DNA of 64,000 bases. It comes from Amycolatopsis sp. 2-15. GTDB lineage: Bacteria > Actinomycetota > Actinomycetes > Mycobacteriales > Pseudonocardiaceae. How positions within the stretch are numbered: position 1 is the first letter of the stretch; every line of letters begins with the position of its first letter. The notes below the pieces were generated by a model, which ran no database searches, was not told the DNA's origin, and saw only the letters and a list, made by a program, of their open reading frames with translations. This document shows, piece after piece, positions 56,328 to 64,000 of this stretch. Both the position numbers and the translations under genes were made by a program. Location: assembly GCF_030285625.1 (NCBI RefSeq), contig NZ_CP127294.1, forward strand, positions 8,464,001 through 8,528,000, written 5' to 3'.

Positions 56328-57482
56328 TCAGATCTCCGCCAGAATCAGCCCACCCCGAGGTTTCGGGGTGAAGTACGTCGCCTTCCGCGGCATGCGCTGG
56401 CCGGCCGCGTGGACCTTCAGCACGGTCGAGAACTCCACCGGAGCCAGTTGCACCATCGCGTCGGCATCAGCCGGTGCCGGGCGGCCCGCCGGCAACGGCT
56501 GCACATGCGGGCCGTCCAGATCCACCCCGAGGGCCTCACCCAACAGCAGCCGCTCCACCACGGCGTGATCGATCGTCAGCTCATCGGCCGGCGGCAGCAC
56601 CACCCGCAGGAAAGACGGCCGCGCCAGCACCACCACCGAACCCGAAACCGCGGGCGGAGTGCCGTCGACGACCTCCGACACCTCCAGCCCGACCCCACGC
56701 CAAGCCGCGGCCAGCGCATCGGACGTCAGCCCCGTCCCGGTCAGCACCCGGTGAATCGCCCCGATCCGCAACCGCGGCCCGCCGGTCACCAGAGCCAGCA
56801 GCGAACCCGTCCGCGCAGCCGCCGCGACCCGGTGGTTCCCGTCGGCCACCAGGAGGTCCGCGGCCGACGCGGCCCCCACCAAACGTGCCTGCAACGTCCC
56901 CGACGGAACCACCCACAGCTCGTGCCGGCGTCCCGACTGGTCCACAGTGGACACATCCGGCAGCCCCAGCCCCGCGCACGCCGCCTCCACCGCCGCGGTC
57001 AGCGCCTCGCCGCCGGACGAAGGCACGAGCAGCGCCGCGCTCGTGGCGGTACCCAGCCCCGCCAGCACCGCGGCCCGCTCGGCCACCACGTGCGGGTACA
57101 CCTCCTCCGTGTGCCGCACATGGGACCCACCTGCCGTCAGCTCGCGGACGTCGACCAGGCACAGCACCCCCACCGCGACCCCGTCCGGGCCCGAGATGCG
57201 GTACGGCGCGACGAACCCCGCCACCGACCGGTAGTGCCGCGCCCGGATGCGGGCCAGCGCGGCCCGCGCGGAAGGCAATGCGGCGGCCATGTCGAGGCCG
57301 CGCGCGAGAGCCGCCGGCGTGCGAGCCGGGTGCTGCACCGCCAGCAGCGTGTCGCCCGCGGCGCCGGGGGACGCGAGGGCCGTGACCACCGCATCGGGCT
57401 CCGCGAACTCGTCGACGTCCGGGCCCGGCACCTCGCCGCGCACCACCCACCCGCGGCGGATCGGCCGCACCCACGTGTCCAT
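56328..57482 (-). CDS. DUF1015-family protein
   Basis: A 384-aa protein of the DUF1015 family, found next to serine/phosphoserine metabolism in many bacteria and thought to be kinase-like or phosphate-binding. Family marks: HTEEVYPHVVAERAAVL, LLVADGNHRVAAAA and the C-terminal MPRKATYFTPKPRGGLIL. ATG at 57482 has GAGGGG immediately upstream; a longer start at 57524 is not supported. Function not established. Confidence 0.88.
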   Translation of the reverse strand: MDTWVRPIRRGWVVRGEVPGPDVDEFAEPDAVVTALASPGAAGDTLLAVQHPARTPAALARGLDMAAALPSARAALARIRARHYRSVAGFVAPYRISGPDGVAVGVLCLVDVRELTAGGSHVRHTEEVYPHVVAERAAVLAGLGTATSAALLVPSSGGEALTAAVEAACAGLGLPDVSTVDQSGRRHELWVVPSGTLQARLVGAASAADLLVADGNHRVAAAARTGSLLALVTGGPRLRIGAIHRVLTGTGLTSDALAAAWRGVGLEVSEVVDGTPPAVSGSVVVLARPSFLRVVLPPADELTIDHAVVERLLLGEALGVDLDGPHVQPLPAGRPAPADADAMVQLAPVEFSTVLKVHAAGQRMPRKATYFTPKPRGGLILAEI

Positions 57483-57594
57483 CCCCTCATCATGGCTGGC
57501 CCGCCAAGGCTGTCCGACAGTCACTCATTCGTGAAATGCTTACCGTTGCGAAACAGTTGTCCCGGCCCCTGGGAACCCCGAGGAGACCCCGCCG

Positions 57595-59118
57595 ATGAGC
57601 ACCCCCGCCGAGACGCCGGCGCCCACGAAGAAGGCCGTCGGCCTGCGCTCCGAACGCGGGCCGGTGCTCGCGGCGGTGATGCTGAGCACCGGGCTGGTCG
57701 CGCTCGACAGCACGATCATCGCCACGGCCGTGCCCTCGGTCGTCGGCGACCTCGGCGGGTTCTCGCAGTTCCCGTGGCTGTTCTCGGTCTACCTGCTCAC
57801 CCAGGCGGTCACCGTGCCGCTCTACGGCAAGTTCGCCGACGTCCTCGGCCGCCGGCCGGTGATGTTCTTCGGCATCGCCGTGTTCCTGCTCGGCTCGGTG
57901 CTGTGCGGCGCGGCCTGGAGCATGCCGGTGCTCATCGCCGCGCGCGCACTGCAGGGCGTCGGCGCCGGGGCCGTACAGCCGATCAGCATGACGATGGTCG
58001 GCGACCTGTACACCGTCGAGGAACGCGCCCGCGTGCAGGGCTACGTGGCCGGTGTGTGGGCCGTCGCGTCCGTGCTCGGCCCGACACTGGGCGGCGTGTT
58101 CTCCGAGTTCCTGAGCTGGCGCTGGATCTTCTTCGTGAACCTGCCGCTGGGCGCGATCGCCGCCTGGATGCTGTACCGCAAGTTCGCCGAACGCGTCGAA
58201 CGCACGCGCCACCGCATCGACTACGCGGGCGCCGGCCTGCTCATCAGCGGCTGCACGCTGCTGATCCTCGGGCTGCTGGAAGGCGGCGTGGCCTGGGGCT
58301 GGGGCTCGGTGGTGGGCGTGCTCATCTTCGTCGCCTCCGCGGCGGCGCTGATCGGGTTCGTGCTGGTCGAACGTCGCGCGGCCGAGCCCGTGCTGCCGCT
58401 GTGGGTGTTCACGCGGCGCACCCTCGTGGGCGGCACGCTGGTCGCCCTCGTCGTCGGCGCGACCCTGATGGGGCTCAGCTCGTTCCTGCCGACCTACGCG
58501 CAGGGCGTGCTCGGCCACGACGCCCTCACGGCCGGGTTCGCCCTGGCCGCGCTCACCGTCGGCTGGCCGATCGCCGCGTCGCTGTCTGGGCGGCTCTACA
58601 TGCGGATCGGGTTCCGCGACACCGCGTTGATCGGCGCAGGGCTCATCGTCGTCGGCGTAGTGCTCACCACGCTGCTCGGCGAGCACACCTCGCTCTGGAG
58701 CGTGGCCGGCGCCGCGTTCGTGGTCGGCGCGGGCCTCGGCCTGGCGTCGAGCCCCACGATCGTGGCCAGCCAGTCGAGCGTCGGCTGGGAACGCCGCGGC
58801 GTGGTCACGGCCACGAACATGTTCGGCCGTTCGCTGGGCAGCGCGATCGGCGCGGCGGTGTTCGGCGCGATCGCCAACGCCACCCTCGCCGACCGCTTCG
58901 CCCACCCGCCCGCCGCGGTCGCCGGGCGCCTGCCCGACAGCGCCGACGCGACCAGCCTGGTGCTCGGCCAGAACGATCACTCGGCGGCCGCGGAGTACGT
59001 CCGCGAGTCACTGACGGGCGCCACGCACAACGTGTTCGTGGCGATCGCCGCCGTCGCCGCGCTCAGCCTCGTCGGACTGGCCCTGATGCCGCGCAAGACG
59101 GAGCAGCTCAAGTTCTAG
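57595..59118 (+). CDS. MFS multidrug efflux pump, DHA2/EmrB-QacA type
   Basis: A 507-aa, 14-helix H+-antiporter. Signatures are LVALDSTIIATAVPSVVGDL in helix 1, YGKFADVLGRRPVMFFG after helix 2, and motif C GVWAVASVLGPTLGGVFSEF in helix 5. The ATG has GGAG 9-10 bases upstream. The 3' end overlaps the convergent oxidoreductase gene by 4 bp. The substrate is probably an antibiotic or own metabolite. Confidence 0.93.
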   Translation: MSTPAETPAPTKKAVGLRSERGPVLAAVMLSTGLVALDSTIIATAVPSVVGDLGGFSQFPWLFSVYLLTQAVTVPLYGKFADVLGRRPVMFFGIAVFLLGSVLCGAAWSMPVLIAARALQGVGAGAVQPISMTMVGDLYTVEERARVQGYVAGVWAVASVLGPTLGGVFSEFLSWRWIFFVNLPLGAIAAWMLYRKFAERVERTRHRIDYAGAGLLISGCTLLILGLLEGGVAWGWGSVVGVLIFVASAAALIGFVLVERRAAEPVLPLWVFTRRTLVGGTLVALVVGATLMGLSSFLPTYAQGVLGHDALTAGFALAALTVGWPIAASLSGRLYMRIGFRDTALIGAGLIVVGVVLTTLLGEHTSLWSVAGAAFVVGAGLGLASSPTIVASQSSVGWERRGVVTATNMFGRSLGSAIGAAVFGAIANATLADRFAHPPAAVAGRLPDSADATSLVLGQNDHSAAAEYVRESLTGATHNVFVAIAAVAALSLVGLALMPRKTEQLKF

Positions 59119-60005
59119 TTCTGGAGCGGCAACAGCTCGCGGTGGAGACCGTCGAGGAACCGCTGGTAGTCGCCCGAATGCCCGGGCCGGATCACGAACT
59201 TCGACAGCCCCGCGTCGATGTGCTGCTCCAGCAGGCGCCGCGCTTCGGCCCAGCTCGTGGCCACGAGTTCGGTCACGGGCGTGCCGGGCCGGCGCTTCGC
59301 GGCGACCTCCAGCATCCGGTCGGGCATCCCCTCGCTCGCCACGAGCAGGCTGAGGCCGAAGTGGTCGGGCTCGATCTCGCGCCCGGCCTCGGCCGCGGCG
59401 TCCTGGATCGCGATGCGCGCGGCCCGCGCCTGCTCGGGTGAGTGGAAGCTGCCGAGCCAGCCGTCGGACAGCCGCCCGGCGCGACGCAACGCGGCGGGCG
59501 CGCTGCCGCCGAGCCACACGTCGAGGCGCTTGGCCGGGCGCGGCCCGATCGTCACACCGTCGGCCTGGTAGAACTCGCCGGCGAACTGCACGTCGTCCTG
59601 CTCCAGCAGCAGCCGCAGCAGGGTGAGAGCCTCGTCGAAGACCGCCGCGCGCGGACCCGGCACGTTGAACAACGCGTGCTCGGCCGCGTTCGCCGGCCGC
59701 AGCCCGAACACCGGCAACACACGCTTCGGCGCCAGCCCGGCCAGCGTCACCAACTGCTTCGCGACGAGCACGGGATGACGGCCGGGCAAGATCGCGACAC
59801 CCGTGCCCACCTTGAGCTTCGTGGTGCGCGCGAGCGCGTGCGCCATGCCGACCAACGGATCGACCTCCGGCGCGTACACGAGCTCCGAAAGCCACAGCGA
59901 GTCGACTCCGGCCGCCTCCAGCGTCTCCGCCAGCCCCGCGAACTCCGCGGGCCCGGTCCCCGGCGCCGGCGCCACCCCCACCCGGATCTTCAGTTCCTCG
60001 CCCAC
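59115..60005 (-). CDS. LLM-class (luciferase-like) oxidoreductase, probably F420-dependent
   Basis: A 296-aa TIM-barrel oxidoreductase. The N-terminal strand is KIRVGVAPAPGTGPAEFAGL, then VDSLWLSELVYAPEVDPL and KVGTGVAILPGRHPVLVAKQ, with LDVWLGGSAPAALRRAGRLS as the F420-type loop. It resembles the TIGR03854-like F420 group. GTG at 60005 is supported by AAGGAG seven bases upstream; the frame to 60524 is spurious. Confidence 0.9.
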   Translation of the reverse strand: MGEELKIRVGVAPAPGTGPAEFAGLAETLEAAGVDSLWLSELVYAPEVDPLVGMAHALARTTKLKVGTGVAILPGRHPVLVAKQLVTLAGLAPKRVLPVFGLRPANAAEHALFNVPGPRAAVFDEALTLLRLLLEQDDVQFAGEFYQADGVTIGPRPAKRLDVWLGGSAPAALRRAGRLSDGWLGSFHSPEQARAARIAIQDAAAEAGREIEPDHFGLSLLVASEGMPDRMLEVAAKRRPGTPVTELVATSWAEARRLLEQHIDAGLSKFVIRPGHSGDYQRFLDGLHRELLPLQN

Positions 60006-60516
60006 CCGTGCTCCTTCCGCAGTCGTCCTTGGGCCAACGTCCTCGGGGCCGCCCGGTATGCCCGCAGGAAGAAGGCCCCCTCCCGGATGGGGGCCGGAAG
60101 AAGGCCTTCTGCCCGGTGGGGCCGGTGTCCACGCCGGCCGGGTTCCGAGCCCGCTCATCGTGGAAGAGGGGCATACAAGAGCCGTATATATTGCTGTGTT
60201 TTTGGCCTCGGCTCCGCCGAGGCGTGCGAGATCGCCTCGCGCCGGGGTCGCCCTCGGCAGGGTGAGTTGGGTGGGAATGTGCAGTTGGGTCGTGGGCGGC
60301 CAGACGTGAGTGGGCAGGAGGTGGCCGGCCCGGAGGTGGCCAGCAGGAAGTGAGCCAGCTGGAGGCCAGCGGGCAAAGCCGGCCGGCACGAAGCAGGGCA
60401 GCAGGAGCAAGCAGGCACAGGCGGCCGGCACGACGCACGCCAGCAGGAGGCGAGCGGGCGGAGGTCGCGAGCCGGGGCGGGCCGGCGAGGGATGGGCGGG
60501 GTGGTCGGGTGGGTGG
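60006..60516. other. 511-bp intergenic region with hairpins and a G/A-rich repeat
   Basis: It contains: a hairpin GGCCCCC (60074-60080)/GGGGGCC (60089-60095) flanked by two GGAAGAAGGCC copies, in the likely leader of the LLM gene; an AT-rich island (60168-60204, with TATATATT) that probably carries its promoter; a GCCTCGGC/GCCGAGGC hairpin at 60205-60223; and a diverged tandem repeat of about 45 bp (60373-60455, GCCGGCCGGCACGA...CAGCAGGA). No gene seen. Confidence 0.5.
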
Positions 60517-63261
60517 TTAGCCACCGCCGCGGTGGGACCAGGCGGCGATTTCGGTGCGGTTGGCCAGGGCGAGCTTGGCCAGGATGCTGCGGACGTGGCT
60601 TTCCACCGTGCGTTCGGAGACGACGAGGCGCTCGGCGATGGCCCGGTTCACCAGCCCGTCGGCGACGAGGCCGGCGATCTCGCGTTCACGTGGCGTCAGG
60701 GGTCCGGTCGTGGTCAGCCGGGTCAGCAGCGCCTGGGCCTCGGCCGCCGTGCCGGGCATTGCGAGCCGGTGGGCTTCGTCGAGGGCCTGGCGCGCCAGGG
60801 AGCGGGCGCGGGCGGTCTCGCCGAGGGTGGCGAGCACCGTGGCCAGCCGCAGGCGGTTCTGCGCGACGAACGGCCGGGCGCCGACCCGGACGTTCGCGGC
60901 GATCGTGGTCTCGAACAGCCGCGCGGCTTCCTCAGGCCGGCCGAGTACCACGGCGAGGCGGGCCCGCCAGCTCGTGCCGCAGTCGCTGCAGTAGACGCCC
61001 GCGCCGCCTGACAGCACGCGCTCGTCAGCCCGCAGCACGGGCTCGAGGAAGCGGGCCGTCTCGACGTCGCCGAAGGCCTCCACCAGCACCACCAGGTTCG
61101 GCCCCACCCCGCTGGACCGCAGGTCGAAGCCGTCCTGCCGCGCGAGGTGGCGCACGGCCTCGTACCCCGCGAGCGCCGCCTCGCGCTCCCCGCGGACGAC
61201 GTGCACGAGCGGCCGCGACACCACGGCGATGGGCAGGCTCGGCACGGTGGCGAGCACCTCGTCGTAGTGCTCGTCGATCTCGGAGACGTCGCCGGTCACG
61301 AGCGCGAGCTGCAGGCTGAACGCCGAAGACATGCCGAGCGCCGAGCGGTCGTCCACCAGCTCGGCCAGAGCCAGCTCCCTGGCCTGCCGGTTCAGCTCAC
61401 GCGCCTCGGCGAACGCGCCGCGGAACGCGAGCAGCGACGTGCGCAGCCGCAGGTCGTGCCAGCGCACCAACGGCAGCCGGGTCGTCGCCGCGAGCGCCGT
61501 GACGGCCGTGAGCTCGTGGTCGACCACGGCCATCGCCCCGGTCTCGAGCGCGGCGTCGATGCGCCACTTGTGGCCCCACAGCGCGGAAAGCGGCTGCCGG
61601 TCGCCGAAGCGCACGGCCAGGGAGCCGAGCCGCAGCCGGTCGTCGAGCGGCAGCTCGATCGGGAGAACCTTGAACCGCGCGCGCACGGCGTCGAGCAGAG
61701 CCTCGTCGTCGGTGCCGTGTTCGGCGAGCGCGAGCGCTTCGTCGGCCAGGCGCCGGGCCTCGCCGGTGTGCCCGACGTCGGCGGCGACCGACGCGACCTG
61801 CGCGAGCAGCCGGGCGCGCAGGGCTTCGGGCAGCTGCGCGCCGAGTGCCGTGTCGGCGAGTTTTCCCAGCCGGGGCAACAGCTCCGGCGCGGAGAGGTCC
61901 CGCACGACGAGTGCCGCGGCCGCGAGCGTCTCCGGAGTTTCCGCGCGCTCGGCCGCCTGCTCCGCGTGGTCCAGGGCCGGGCCGAACCGGCCCGAGCGGT
62001 ACTCGGCCGTGGCGAGGTCGATGAGCAGCTCGGCGAGCCCGCCGGTCCGGCCCGCTCGCCGTCGGGCCTCCACGGCGAAGGTCAGAAACCTTGCTGCCTC
62101 GGCGAAAGCCAGCGCCCGCGTCGCCTCGCGCGCGGCGACCACGGCCCAGTCGGCGGCGCGGCCCAGCGTCACCGGGTCGGCGGCCGACCGCAGCCAGTGC
62201 GCCGCGACGACCCCGGCGTGGGCGGGATCGGCTTCGGCTCGCGGGGCCAGCGCCAGCGCCGCCTGGGCGTGCAGCGCCTCGCGCACACCCTGGTCGAGGT
62301 CCTCGTAGACGCCGTCGCGCACCACAGCGTGCGCGAACCGCCGCCGCCCGGCCGCGACGGGCACGAGCACACCCGCGCGCACGACGTCGTCCAGCAGCGG
62401 CACGACCTCCGCGACCGGCCGGCCCGCGACGTCCGCAACCACGCCGCAGTCCACCTCCTCCCCCAGCACCGCCGCCACCGCGACCAGCTCACGGACCTCC
62501 GGCGCGAGCCCCGCCACCGACGTCCGCACGAGGTGGCGCAGCTCGGCGCGTCCGCCGCCGGACCCGGCCGACCGTGCGACCGCCCGCAGGTAGAGGGGGT
62601 TGCCGCCGGAGCGGCGCAGCGCGTCGCGCACCTCGACGTCGCCGACAGCCGCGCCGGCCACCTCGGTGAGGTATCTACGCACGTCGGACTCGGCCAGCGG
62701 CGCGACCGTCACGGCGTGCGTGGCGGGGCCGCCGAGCAGCCCGGGCAGCGTCTCGTCGAGCGTGGGGCCGGTGTCGCGGTAGGTCGCGAGCACCACCAGC
62801 CGCGAGCGGCGCAGCTCGCCGGCGAGGTGGCGCAGCAGCCGCAACGACGCCTCGTCGGCCCAGTGCAGGTCCTCCAGCACCACCACGAGACCGCCGGGCT
62901 CAGCCGCGGCGACGAGGGCGTCGGATGCCGTGGCGACGAGCCGGAACCGCGCCGCGACGAGGTCCGTACCGGCGCGTCCGTCCAGGTCGGCGACCGCTCG
63001 GGCGACCTCGGCGCCCGCCGTGGGCAGGGCCGACAGCACGCGGCGCCACGGCCACAGCGGCGGCGCGCCGGGATCGTCCACGCAGCGGCCCCACACGGTG
63101 GCGAGGCCCTCGGTCGCGGCCTCGGCGAGCGTGGTCTTGCCGATGCCGGCGGGCCCGCCTAGCAGCACGAGGGCACCCGTGCCCGCCGCGCCGGCCGCGA
63201 ACCGGCCGCGCAGGTCGGCGAGCACCCCGGCCCGGCCGACGAACGGCACGGAGCCTGTCAC
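60517..63261 (-). CDS. LuxR-family regulator with AAA/NTPase and TPR-like middle (LAL type)
   Basis: A 914-aa regulator. The N-terminal ATPase has Walker A GGPAGIGKTT (about 35-44), Walker B GLVVVLEDLHWADEAS and sensor VLATYRD. A long helical middle carries TPR-like repeats, and the C-terminal LuxR helix-turn-helix is LTPREREIAGLVADG, VVSERTVESHVRSILAKL. GTG at 63261 begins VTGSVPFVGRAGVLADL; a CATACT box seven bases upstream suggests a leaderless transcript. Its target is unknown. Confidence 0.9.
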   Translation of the reverse strand: MTGSVPFVGRAGVLADLRGRFAAGAAGTGALVLLGGPAGIGKTTLAEAATEGLATVWGRCVDDPGAPPLWPWRRVLSALPTAGAEVARAVADLDGRAGTDLVAARFRLVATASDALVAAAEPGGLVVVLEDLHWADEASLRLLRHLAGELRRSRLVVLATYRDTGPTLDETLPGLLGGPATHAVTVAPLAESDVRRYLTEVAGAAVGDVEVRDALRRSGGNPLYLRAVARSAGSGGGRAELRHLVRTSVAGLAPEVRELVAVAAVLGEEVDCGVVADVAGRPVAEVVPLLDDVVRAGVLVPVAAGRRRFAHAVVRDGVYEDLDQGVREALHAQAALALAPRAEADPAHAGVVAAHWLRSAADPVTLGRAADWAVVAAREATRALAFAEAARFLTFAVEARRRAGRTGGLAELLIDLATAEYRSGRFGPALDHAEQAAERAETPETLAAAALVVRDLSAPELLPRLGKLADTALGAQLPEALRARLLAQVASVAADVGHTGEARRLADEALALAEHGTDDEALLDAVRARFKVLPIELPLDDRLRLGSLAVRFGDRQPLSALWGHKWRIDAALETGAMAVVDHELTAVTALAATTRLPLVRWHDLRLRTSLLAFRGAFAEARELNRQARELALAELVDDRSALGMSSAFSLQLALVTGDVSEIDEHYDEVLATVPSLPIAVVSRPLVHVVRGEREAALAGYEAVRHLARQDGFDLRSSGVGPNLVVLVEAFGDVETARFLEPVLRADERVLSGGAGVYCSDCGTSWRARLAVVLGRPEEAARLFETTIAANVRVGARPFVAQNRLRLATVLATLGETARARSLARQALDEAHRLAMPGTAAEAQALLTRLTTTGPLTPREREIAGLVADGLVNRAIAERLVVSERTVESHVRSILAKLALANRTEIAAWSHRGGG

Positions 63262-63380
63262 GCAGGCCAGTATGCGCCCGGTTTCAGTGGTCCGTCTGCG
63301 TACTGGCACTGATGCCCGGAACGCCCGGGCGGGGAGAAAGTGGCCTCGTCGAACTTCCCACCCCAGGCCGAAGGAGCAGC

Positions 63381-63983
63381 ATGTACGCCACCGTCCACCA
63401 GTTCCGGCGGAACACCGCCACCGAGAGCGGCGACTGGGGCCGGGCCCTCGCCGCGGAGCTGCACCCCGGCCCCGCGCCCCTCGGCGGGTGCGTGCTCGGC
63501 CAGGTCGCCGGCGTGCTCGGCGCGGCCGTCGCGTTCTGGCCCGACGCCGCGTCGGCACACGAAGCCGCCGCGCACACCGGCCCCGGCACCACCTGGCTCG
63601 ACACCGACGTCTACGAGGTCGTGTCCGCCGAGTTCGCCCCTGGCCCGCCGAGCTACGCCCAGGCCAGCCGGTTCGCCGGTCCGCGCGACGAGGCGCAGGT
63701 CCGCGCCGAGGACTTCGCGGGCCGCGAGCGCATCTGGCCCGCCGCCCGGCAGGTGCCGGGCATCGGTCCCGTGTTCGTGCTGCGCGCCGAAGACGGCGCG
63801 GGGCTCGTGCTCGGGTTCGCCGAGTCCGTCGCCGCGATCGAAGCCGTCCAGAAAGCGGTGCTGAGCACCGAGCTGCTGCCGGGCGAGGACCCGGCGTTGC
63901 TGACCGGTCCCGAGCGAGTCGACCTGCACCGCGTTTTCCACCACACCCTGCCCGCATCCGTCACCACCGGAGGTATCCGATGA
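63381..63983 (+). CDS. 200-aa protein, possible two ferredoxin-like (ABM-type) repeats
   Basis: A soluble protein starting MYATVHQFRRNTATESGDWG, with AAGGAG upstream. It has two alpha/beta segments resembling small monooxygenase-type (ABM) halves: residues about 1-75 and about 125-165, the latter with GPVFVLRAEDGAGLVLGFAE. No cofactor motif can be seen. The stop overlaps the next start (ATGA). I do not assign a function. Confidence 0.65.
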   Translation: MYATVHQFRRNTATESGDWGRALAAELHPGPAPLGGCVLGQVAGVLGAAVAFWPDAASAHEAAAHTGPGTTWLDTDVYEVVSAEFAPGPPSYAQASRFAGPRDEAQVRAEDFAGRERIWPAARQVPGIGPVFVLRAEDGAGLVLGFAESVAAIEAVQKAVLSTELLPGEDPALLTGPERVDLHRVFHHTLPASVTTGGIR

Positions 63984-64000
63984 GCACCCCCACCACCGCC
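63980..64000 (+). CDS. start of a next gene (cut by window edge)
   Basis: ATG at 63980 overlaps the preceding stop as ATGA and reads MSTPTTA to the window edge. Too short to identify. Confidence 0.55.

Noticed and set aside
22651..56953. Scattered TCCAC-N-GTGGA-like palindromes (e.g. 22653, 55625, 56941) as a regulon signature
   Set aside because: They fall in terminators and inside coding sequence alike, so they look like a general oligonucleotide bias rather than binding sites.
60205..60223. GCCTCGGC/GCCGAGGC hairpin as terminator of the LuxR gene
   Set aside because: The T-run is on the wrong side for the minus-strand transcript, and the hairpin is almost 300 bases past the stop.

Overview
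This 64 kb window is high-GC, densely coded actinobacterial DNA. An SsgA-like sporulation protein, remains of an ESX/type VII secretion locus, an F420-type luciferase-like oxidoreductase and frequent ATGA/GTGA start-stop overlaps point to a filamentous actinomycete. Pseudonocardiaceae (Amycolatopsis-like) is my best guess; it is an inference from gene content, not from a marker gene. I see no rRNA, tRNA, CRISPR array, transposase, integrase or secondary-metabolite assembly line.

Layout. 1-5 kb: end of a membrane protein, aldo/keto reductase, STAS protein, MocR regulator divergent from an MFS exporter, and an SsgA-like gene. 5.1-7 kb: a wrecked type VII secretion remnant, in which the first 178 or so codons of eccD meet the 3' end of a frameshifted mycosin on the opposite strand. 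7-12 kb: a sugar module on the minus strand (frameshifted two-domain ABC ATPase, permease, periplasmic binding protein, fucose/arabinose isomerase-like enzyme) behind a TTGACA promoter and a LacI-type palindrome. 12.6-18.7 kb: truncated cupin, then a giant single-chain biotin carboxylase/carboxyltransferase. 19-22.7 kb: iron alcohol dehydrogenase, aldehyde dehydrogenase fragment and enolase-superfamily enzyme, divergent from a frameshifted IclR gene whose promoter and 5' end are tandemly duplicated. 22.7-32 kb: PadR regulator with its own operator, MFS transporter, flavodoxin plus nitric oxide synthase oxygenase, COG0523 metallochaperone, split LigD primase/ligase pair, and an ECF sigma factor with its partner gene.

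32.4-55.6 kb is the most interesting part: a large catabolic locus. The minus-strand arm encodes a Rieske monooxygenase, a 71-aa Cys-containing protein, an FMN/2Fe-2S reductase and an IclR regulator. The plus-strand arm encodes a MarR regulator, an MFS importer, two overlapping M24 (creatinase-fold) proteins, an ornithine-cyclodeaminase-like enzyme and two complete aconitase/LeuCD-like pairs. The second of those pairs has lost all three Fe-S cysteines. A terminator follows, and then an NMT1/TauA-type ABC importer, hydantoinase A and B, an MmgE/PrpD protein, a PaaX-like regulator and an amidohydrolase. Nearly all these genes overlap by 4 bp or lie very close. The picture is uptake, oxidative demethylation or hydroxylation, C-N hydrolysis and (de)hydration of a polycarboxylic intermediate. 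The substrate cannot be named from sequence.

55.6-64 kb: DUF4288-like and TetR-fragment genes, a DUF1015 protein, a DHA2-type efflux pump convergent with an LLM-family oxidoreductase, a 914-aa LuxR-family ATPase regulator and the start of another operon.

Caution: at least five genes (mycP, sugar ABC ATPase, IclR, ALDH fragment, sigma-factor partner) carry small indels, several in G/C runs. Some may be sequencing errors rather than real decay.
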